Assembly (NCBI GenBank): GCA_022606425.2
Contig: JAHDVF020000251.1
Coordinates: forward strand, 558,001-622,000
Direction: 5' to 3'
DNA: 64,000 nucleotides
Origin: Lepidostoma basale
Lineage: Eukaryota; Arthropoda; Insecta; Trichoptera; Lepidostomatidae
The notes beneath the pieces are model-generated. The model saw only the letters and a program-made list of their open reading frames with translations. It was not told the DNA's origin and did not search any database. The translations under genes and the position numbers were made by a program. This document shows, in pieces, positions 45,180-54,400 of this stretch (within the stretch, counting starts at the first letter, position 1; each line of letters starts with the position of its first letter).

Positions 45180-45740
45180 CCACTTTCGTATTTATTTCGA
45201 CAGTGATCGGTTTCGCCAGGTTCGCCAAATACGGTCCATACGGCCCCATAAATCTCCCTGTTGGAAAGAATGTTTATGGTGCTTCATCATTCTTCAGCCT
45301 AAATTCGTCCACTCCTGGACGTAGGTCTCTTCCATATTCTTCCATATCTACTATCCTGGGCAACGCGCATCCATGTCGTACCGGCGGTATTTTTAATGTC
45401 GTCCCTTCATTGAAGTTGAGGACGTCCTGGGTTTCGGGTTGCAGTACTAGGACATCAGCAAAAGAGGCGTTTTGTCCATCTATCGTCAGAGCTGAGAGCG
45501 ACATGGCCTGCCCAGCTCCATTTTAGCGCTGCCACTCCTGTTCTGTCTTTGAAAGTGTTTTTTTTCATCCTGTCTGCTATACTGATTCCCAATATTGCTC
45601 TTTTCATAGCTCTTTGGACAATTCTTAATTTATTTGTGTTTTTCTGAGACAATGTTATGATTTCAAACCCATAAGATAACCGGTGGGAAGAAGCAGTCAA
45701 ACACCTTCTGTTTAAGATTAATGGGGGTTCGTGGATTTTT
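45180..45740 (-). mobile_element. Non-LTR ORF2 C-terminal fragment (family C)
   Basis: The minus strand reads YGFEIITLSQKNTNKLRIVQ, RAMKRAILGISIADRMKKN, DRTGVAALKWSWAGHVALSS and DDRW, then after a frame break the C-terminal part around 45300-45450. The signature LRIVQRAMERAMLG...LKW.WAGHVAR is shared with 55500-55745. The 5' part (45180-45240) contains a TCGGTTTCGCCAGG motif. Confidence 0.7.
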
Positions 45741-45970
45741 CAAAATATGGTCCGATATATGAAAAGGCAGCCCAACCCAAATCAACTCTTCAGTCGATTT
45801 CCGTGGTTTGATATTCTCTACTCAGTATTATTTTGTGGCTCAAGTATATACGAGTATATATGAATCGACCATTTCGATTACGGTGTTATCTATTGTGATC
45901 TGTATTGAAGTAGGTACCATGATTTTCATTTTCCCAAGATTCATGCATAGTCAATAGCATCATTGAATTT

Positions 45971-48116
45971 GATATAGCCCTGTTCCAGGGCATAATAGGT
46001 GAGATTGCACTGTTTTCTCTCTGGAGGCTTGTTTGATCTTAGTTAGGTTTAATTTTAATTAGTGATAAGATTATGAAAGACAATTTAAAAACAATAATAG
46101 TGATAATGACAATTCTGTGAGTGAAAAAAAAATAGCATTCTGCCCCGGTATCGCAAAGCAGTTAGGTACTGCCGGCCGGATGCAGAGAGTGGCCACACTT
46201 GGGAGGGGATGATCTAACCCCCCGCCCTGCAGAGTTCCGGGCAGCTCTCGCCCCAGTCTACCACCGGCCTCCGGGAAAGGAACATCTCTCCCTCGCGCGG
46301 ACGCGCGCCGGGGGGAGATAGGCTCAAAAGATGGCGAAGTGTTATACCGAACGCCGGGAAGTGAATATGAAAAAGATCGCGATATCGCCGCATGGCGTCA
46401 GCTCATCATCATTGGGACCTGATGCTGGCCAAGGCTGTCTCAGCGAATGAGACCAGACCGCTCCTCGCCCGTCCTCGCGCCCGCCTCGCACATCCCTCGT
46501 GGTGCGGACACCATGTGCTGCCATTAGCCACCACGCTGGCTTCGCAGATCACCGTCCTCGTGCTAACCAGCCGCGCCAGCTAATCACCATTGGGGCGTGA
46601 TGCTGGCCACCGCTGTCGCTGTGAAGAAGGCCCGTGCCCTCCGTGGTCCATCATCCGCGTGATGCTTCTGTGTTATGCAGCCTCCGGCAGTCCTTGATGC
46701 TGGCCACGACAGCGTCAGCGTCGGTCCTCGCCGCAGATCAAGTAGCGTTATTCAGTGACGGAGTAGTTTTAAGTCGTTCCAACGAATAGCAAGTAAGTCA
46801 TCTTTAGTTTATAAGTAATCTCGTTTCTTTCTTTTGTTATATTGTATGTTTGTGTGTTTAAATATAATTGTATATAGTAAATATTGGTATCAATCTCATA
46901 TCACTATACATCCCGGAGCAGTCTCAATTAACATAATAATGATTACATTAGCGAATAAACACTGGGCAATACGTTGTGAGAAATTGCTTCGAGATCGGGA
47001 GTGGAGAACGAGTAATCTTCATGTTTCACCCCGTGACGAAAGCATCTTACTAACAAAATGTTACATAGAATCTTCAGTGTAGAAAGGTTAGGCAGCCAGA
47101 ATAATATACCAGCACTGCGGAAACATAAATTTATTATATTAAAATCTTTGTAACACGTATATATGGAGTAATAATACAATTGTCAGTAAGATGCTTTCGA
47201 CACGGGGTGAAACACGAGGATTAGTCGTATCTCACTCCATATCTCGAAGCACTCTCTCACAACGTATTGCCCAGTGTTTATTCGCTAATGTGATTATTAT
47301 TCGATCTCTAAGATGCTCCGGGAGGTATAGTGATATGAGATTGAAACCAATATTTGCTATTTACACTTATATTTAAACACAAACATACAAAACAAATAAA
47401 CAAGATCACTTATAAACTAAAGATGACTTACTTGCTAATCGTTGGAACGACTTAAAGCTACTCCGTCACTGAATTAACACTACTTGATCTGATCTGCGAA
47501 GTCGTCGATCCAGCCGGCACGTGGCGTCCACACCACGAGGGACGTCCGAGGCGGAACAGCGAGGGAGAGCGAGGAGCGAGTCGGTCTGGTCTCCATCGCT
47601 GAGACAGCCGTGGTCAGCATCAGGCCCCAATGATGATAGGCTGGCGCGGTTGGTTAGCACAAGGACGGTGATCTGCGAAGCCAGCGTGGTGGCGAGTCGG
47701 CCGCTAATGGCGTCCGCGTCAAGAGGGACGTGCGAGGCGGGAATGGCCTCTGGCCAGCGCACCGCGGCCAGCGGGCGCGAAGCCGCACGTCCGCCTCCTC
47801 CGAAGTCTGATTTTCAACTCCCGAGCGCCGCTCTCGAGCCTGCTCTACAGGGTGAGGGGTTAGATCGTCCCCTCTCAAGTGTGGCCACTCTCGAAAATTG
47901 GGCCCGGCAGTACCTAACTGCTCTGCGATACCGGGGCAGAACGCTATTTTTTTCACTCACAGAATTGTCTTTTAAAATGTCTTTCATAATCTTATCACTA
48001 ATTAAAATTAAACTTAACTAAGATCAAACAAGCCTCCAGAGAGAAAACGCCTTTTCGGTCATGTAAAATGTGTCCAGTGCAATCTCACCTATTATGCCAT
48101 GAAACATGGCTATATC
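45971..48116. repeat. 2.15-kb giant inverted repeat (foldback element)
   Basis: The left arm (45971 to about 47055) and right arm (about 47180 to 48116) are inverted copies. Outer marks are GATATAGCC at 45971 and GGCTATATC ending at 48116, then ATAATAGGTGAGATTGCACT and its inverse. Inner marks are GCATCTTACTAACA and TTGTCAGTAAGATGC. The arms have an AT-rich outer part and a GC-rich centre (46150-46750 and 47500-47930), where sub-repeats such as ATCATTGGG and CTGATGCTGGCCA vary in number. The loop is about 124 bp. There is no transposase. It sits in the intergenic region directly upstream of the PITP gene. Open frames in the GC-rich part have no homology I can recognise. Confidence 0.88.
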
Positions 48117-48441
48117 ACAATCGTAGTCGTATTTTGCAGTAATTTCACATTTATAATCGAAATAAAATTAGATCACGGCATGAGGCACATAGCAGCTTCG
48201 CGGATTCCAATACTGATATGGCGATATTTATGGACCCATAAATCTCCGTGTTGCAAATATTGTTTGTGGTGTTTATGGCCAGGTAAATACTTTCAAGACG
48301 GCATTGCTATCCAATCTACCCACTACCCAGAGTTCATTTATTCTATGATGGTTGCTTACCAGAGGTTGTCAGAAATTGTATAAAATATTAATATAAGGTG
48401 TCACAATTATTTATTTAACGTTATTTTGATATTTTTTCAAA
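48117..48441 (+). promoter_or_regulatory. Probable PITP promoter/5' UTR with an upstream ORF
   Basis: This 325-bp interval precedes the PITP start codon. An open frame (ATG 48099, stop 48381-48383, 94 codons) ends 58 bp before the PITP ATG; it lacks recognisable domains. The words CCCATAAATCTCC and TTGTGGTG-like here also occur near 45245, so part of the interval is repeated. Confidence 0.35.
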
Positions 48442-51400
48442 ATGGTTCTCACCAAAGAATTCAGAATTAGTATGCCTATCTCAGTTGAAGAGGTAATAAA
48501 TATTTTTATGTAGGTATTAATTTTTTTTTCGATATCACGTTGAAATCGAAGGATCAGTGTTTATTTTGTATTTTATGACTTGAACCTATTATTTGACGTG
48601 CCTTAACATGACTATCGATTTTGGTACAACGCAGTTTAAGCATTTTTTGTCAAGGAAATTTAATTGATTCCGCATTCCATTGAACTTTTATTCAGAGAAA
48701 TAATTTAAAGGACATTATGTGTATTACCTGTATTTCAGTACCATATCGGGCAATTATATATGATTGCACGTCACAGCCACGAGCAATCGGATCATGGGGA
48801 AGGAGTAGAAGTTGTGGCTAATTCCGAATGTACTGACCCAGAACATGGAGTTGGACAGTTCACAGAGAAGAGAATCCATCTTTCCAGGTTACCAGCCACT
48901 GCTTGTTGCATATATTATTTAAAAAATATTAATTGAAATTCGCTCTCGAAAATTAACTTCTCACGTTTTCCTGAAAATACAATGAAAATGTTTTTTTTTT
49001 CTTCGGTAGCGTGCATCTCATTAAAACTACGTTTGTCCAATTATCAACATCAAATATATGTTATGTCATCCTTGGCAGAGATGCACACCACTGGTTTTCC
49101 TATTGCTTCTTATTTTCTTTTGTTGGCATGCTTTCCATCTACAATTTCCCAAAGGGTTTGATTTATAGCAGTGGCATAACAATTATAAAATCATAGTGAT
49201 TGCAAGTAAATTCAAAAACATTTAAAATGTGTTTTTGAAGATAATTAACTAACTAACCATCACGCCATTTCTCCGGAGGGGTAGGCAGAGAGGATGGATC
49301 GCCACAATACTCTGTCCTGGCATACCCCTTGGGCTTCCTCTACATTCATACATCGTACCATGCACGCACGTCGATTATTCCGACTTCGAATGTGGCCACC
49401 TTTTAGTAATGGATTAATTTGGTCATGCCATGTTTTCCTCGGCTTCTTTTTCCATTCACGCTGCTTGTGTACAATCGTTCTCTCATCCATTCGTTCCATA
49501 TTCGTTCCGTATGTCCAAACCATCTCAGGGATCATTTTTTAATTTTATCCATGATGCAGTCATCTGCCTTACATTTCTCTTATTTCATCGTTCGGTATTC
49601 TATCATACAACTAATTTTTTTCTCATTTATACGGCGTAGATTTTTTTGTAGATTTCCTTATAAATTAAATTTGTGAACCCCTTGTACGGTTCCTTTAGGA
49701 TTTAGTAATTGCCTTTCAATTATAAACATGTGATAATGTTATTATTATTAAGAATTTAGATTCCAAAATTTTATTTTGCAGTCGTTTACCGTATTGGGTG
49801 CAATCGCTTATTCCAAAAATATTCTACGTTACCGAAAAGGCCTGGAATTTTTATCCTTTTACAATAACAGGTAAGAAAAATGCTCAAATTTAGTTTCTTC
49901 TTCTTTTTGTTCCATATTCGATGACTTTCGTGGCCAAGTGGTAAGATTCCTGGCGATTGCAGTGTGATTGTCACACTGTTGTTAGTCTAGTGCAGAATTC
50001 ACGTGCCAATAAAATGGGGATATATTAGCTACATGTCACATGTCACGAGAATCAATATGATAGCTATACCCTTTATATCGATTTGGCTCGCACTGTAATG
50101 ATGTAATTAGTGATTCAACAAAATAATAATAACGATAATAATATCAGGTTGATGGCCATTTATTCTTTAAAGGTTCCTCTATCTTTCACTGCCTGGAATA
50201 ACTCATCCACACTCCTTATTCCGGTCCAGTCTTTTGTATTGCGCAGCCATGAGAGTTGCCTTATATCAGGTCCATGTATTTTTTAAATCCTGCCTATTGT
50301 CATGAGTTGGAAGATCGCTTATCTGTCTCCATGCAAGATGGGACCCAGATAGGAAATTATACGGATCATAATGCATTCCAACAATTACCTGCTGCAATTA
50401 GTTCCTCTCAGGGTTTCAGAATTTTAGTTTGGGAAACTGGAATTCTACACCATGGTTTCATTCCCATAGTTCGATAGACAAGAGTAATATATCGCGAGTT
50501 AAGACTGGAGTCACTGTAATTTTTTTATTACCACCATGACTGTATTTTTTCAGCAATATTTCTTAATATGTATTCAATATAAGTTGTTACTTTTTCTTCT
50601 TCTTCCATGGCCCTACAGTCCATATCGAGCCTTAGCTTCCAACTCCTCCTGTTCTTCGCTTCGACCCTCCAATCTTACACTCGTAACAATTTTGCCCCAT
50701 CTCTCCCAACTTCATCCTCCCATTGCAGCTTTGGTCATCCAATTGGTCTTCTACCATATGGGTGCCACTCCAGCAATCTTTTTGGGGTTCGCGATGACGG
50801 CATCCTCTGCACGTGACCGGCCCATCTCAGTCTATTTAGTCTGACCTGTGTAGAGAGACTGGGAGCTTTGTAAATATAGTACAGCTCGTCATTATGCTGC
50901 ACTCTCCAGCCTTCACCGTCATTCACAGGTCCCAGAATTCTGCGCAGCACCCTTCTTTCAAAAGTATCCAGTCGCTCTGCAGATTTCGCTGTCATTGTCT
51001 ACGCCTCACATCCATAGGTTACTACTGTTCGGATGATTGTTTTATACAGGTGATTTTGGTTTTCCAGTGTACGTTTCTTGATTTGAGTGCTGGTAGTAGA
51101 GAGAAGAATGTTTTGTTGCCAATTGTGATTCTTCTTTCGATTTCCTTGTGATATGAATATAAGTTGTTACTACTAAGTACTCTCTAATTTTTTCTAATTT
51201 TATTCTATTCTATAATTCTAATTTTTTAAAATATTTTTTTTCATGCTACCTCTGGATTTGCAGAGTACACAGTAAGTTAAATAATGATTTTGAATATGTA
51301 TTTAACATATTTAAGTTTGTTTACATTTAATTTTAATTGCAATTATTTTTTCAGTGCTCCTTCATCCCAAAGTTTAGTATTTCTATCCAAACTAAATATG

Positions 51401-54400
51401 AAAATAATAATGGATCTACGGAAAATGTAAGTAAATATTATTTTGATAAATTAAATGTTTTTAAGTAGTTTTAGATAAACTTAACTGTTAACACTGGAAT
51501 TCCGTAATAAAGATTTTTTTAGAAATAAAACACAATTTTTTCCACTTTTGAGTTTATTTTTCTCGACATGCTTCGAAGGCTTTACTTCATCTTCTTCTTC
51601 GATGGCCTTACAGCGCATATCGAGCCTTAGCCTCCAGTATTCTTCGCCTCCAACTCCTCCTGTTCTCCGCTTCGACCTTCCAATCTGATACTCGTAACAA
51701 TTTCGCCCCATCTCTCCCAATTTCATCCTCCCATCGCAGCCTTGGTCGTCCACTTCTACCACCTGGGTGCAACTCCAGCAATCTTTTTGGGGTTCGCGAT
51801 GATGGCATCCTCTGCACGTGACCGGCCCATCTCAGTCTATTCAGTCTGACCTGGGTGGAGAGACTGGGAGCTTTGTAAATATGGTACAGCTCGTAATTAT
51901 GCCGCCCTCTCCAGCCTTCACCGTCATCAAAGATATAAATATTTTACCCAGTATATATCATTCTCCCGATGATGAAGGTGTAAAGCTTTCGAAATATGCC
52001 GAGAAAAATAATCTGAAAAGTGTAAAAAACAGTATTTTAATTCATAAAAAAATCGATTTTAATTAGTTTTAAATTGAGATTGAGTTTGATTTATTTATAT
52101 AAAAAGAGGCAGTGCTTGGACAAAGAGTTGAAAATTTATCATTAGTAATAATAATAGATTGCACAAATCTGCAGTATTATGAAAAAGGTTGTTATTTAAT
52201 ATTTTACGGTTAAAAATATTTCTCCTAATCTTATCAGAGTATTTTGAATCTTTTATCTAATTTTAAAATGTAAATAATTTGCCTCTGCGTTTCTTATTAT
52301 TTGAGTTTAGGATTATTTTGATAAAGCTATGTTCGCAAAAAAGCAAATACGCTATTTACATTTGCTCATAAATATTTATACAATAAGTATAACCTATCAT
52401 TGGTGTTTACAAATGTTTTTCAATTCTAAATATTTTGTTTTATTCATAAATTATTAATATGGAATCAAATACCACATTATCACGTTAATTTTTATTGTAG
52501 TGTTTAAATTTATCGGAAGAAAGATTGCAAGCCAGAGAGGTGGATTATGTGGACATTGCGTATGATGAAATAAATCCAAAACATTACAAGGAAGCAGAAG
52601 ATCCAAAGTACTTTCAATCGGTGAAAACTGGACGAGGACCTTTAGTGGAAGGCTGGCAGGACACACAAAATCCAATCATGTGTTCATACAAGTTGGTAGA
52701 TGCTAGATTTGAGGTTTGGGGCTTACAAACCAAAGTGGAAGATTTTATTCAGAGGGTAAGTTTAAAAACATATTTTATTTATATATTTTTACTATGGTAA
52801 AATACGTATGTGGGGTAGAACGATATACGACAGAATCTCAAATGCCGATATAAGAAAGGAAAGTTGAGCGGAAGAAGGTATTATGAACAAAATTATGAAA
52901 GGATCGCTGCGATGGTTCGGACATATGGAACGCATGGATGGAGAAAGAATGGTTAAGAAAGTATACGTTAATGATGTAAATGGAGTACGGAGTCGAGGCA
53001 GACCAAGGAAAACATGGCATGACCAAGTTAATCAAATTTTAAAGGTTGGTCATGTTAGAAGTCGGAGGGATCGACGTGCGTGTATGACTCGTTGTATGAA
53101 TGTGGAGGAAGCTAGAGAGGTTTGTCAGGATAGAGTAGTGTGGCGGTCCATTCTCTCTGCCTACCCCTGCGAGGAAACGGCGTGATGGTTTGTTTGTTTT
53201 GTAAAAGTAACATTATTGCGTATGAAATATTCAGGCAATAATAATAATTTTAATACAAATATATATTATTTAAGTGATAAACTGTATATGTAATCCGCTT
53301 TTATTAGCAACATCTTTGTTTTTGGGCAAATAAGTTAAAAATGCAGTTATTGTTAAAACTACATATCTTCTTCTTTTCTTGTCCTGTCACACCCCGGTGG
53401 AACATTAAGCTTTGAGGATTTTTCACTACTCGATTCTATCGCACCCCTGATGCCTAACACCAGTCTAGTGTGCCCCGAGGCATGCAGACTCGGTTCCGTC
53501 TCAGGGTATGAATGATCCATAGCCATTTCCACCTAGCAACTTGTTCTCCGGCCTTTTGTCTGCCATGGCCCAGAAAACGGCATAGACAAAACACTTGGGC
53601 TAAAAGATTTTGAATATTAAGCTGAGATACCTATTTATAAACACCTGGAATTTTCTAATTACATCTGGGGTAGACCAATTTAGATATCTCGGAAGCGAAG
53701 TAACCAGTTCTAATGAAATAAGGTCAGAGGTAGATAAGGCTGCAGCGGTTGCAGGCTGCCTGAAAGATGTCATATGGAGAAACAAGGACATGAGGACTGA
53801 CAGCAAGGTACGCATCTATAAGACCTGTGTGCGACCAATCCTCACATATGGCATTGAATCGGGGGCAGACACTGTCAAGACAAAGAACATGCTCAGGACA
53901 ACTGAGATGAAAACACTCCGCGCTATAGCTGGCAAAACCCTACGTGATCGAGTTAGGAAAACATCAATTTGAGAAATCTGCGAGGTCCAAGATGTGGTCA
54001 GATGGGGACGTCAAAGACGGCGATACTGGCATCAACATGTAGAAAGAATGAGCTCAAATAGAATACCATACATAGCTCTCCATGGAACGCCAAACAGACA
54101 ACGCCGACCAGGAAGACCCCCGAAACGGTGGAGAGAAAGCTGGAGTTCAGCGTCTCAAGAGGACCCCCCTGAAATAACAGACTCCTGAGTCTACCAAAAG
54201 GGAAGAAGAAGAAGAAGAAGACATCTGGGGTAAATTTCTCATCTTGAATTCGTACAGCAAGACTCTTAATGCTGCTATGTAGTCAATATTTGGATGATTA
54301 GCTTTCTCGATAAATACTGGAACGCTATACAGAATGAAGCGTTGTGAAAGCTCCCCTTACCTTAAGGCAGAAACATACATAATATTTTGCCTATTTAAAA

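Noticed and set aside
47466..48021. Open frames of 98-166 codons on both strands
   Set aside because: They lie in the GC-rich part of the giant inverted repeat, exist on both strands, and have no recognisable domain. The high GC alone explains the lack of stops.
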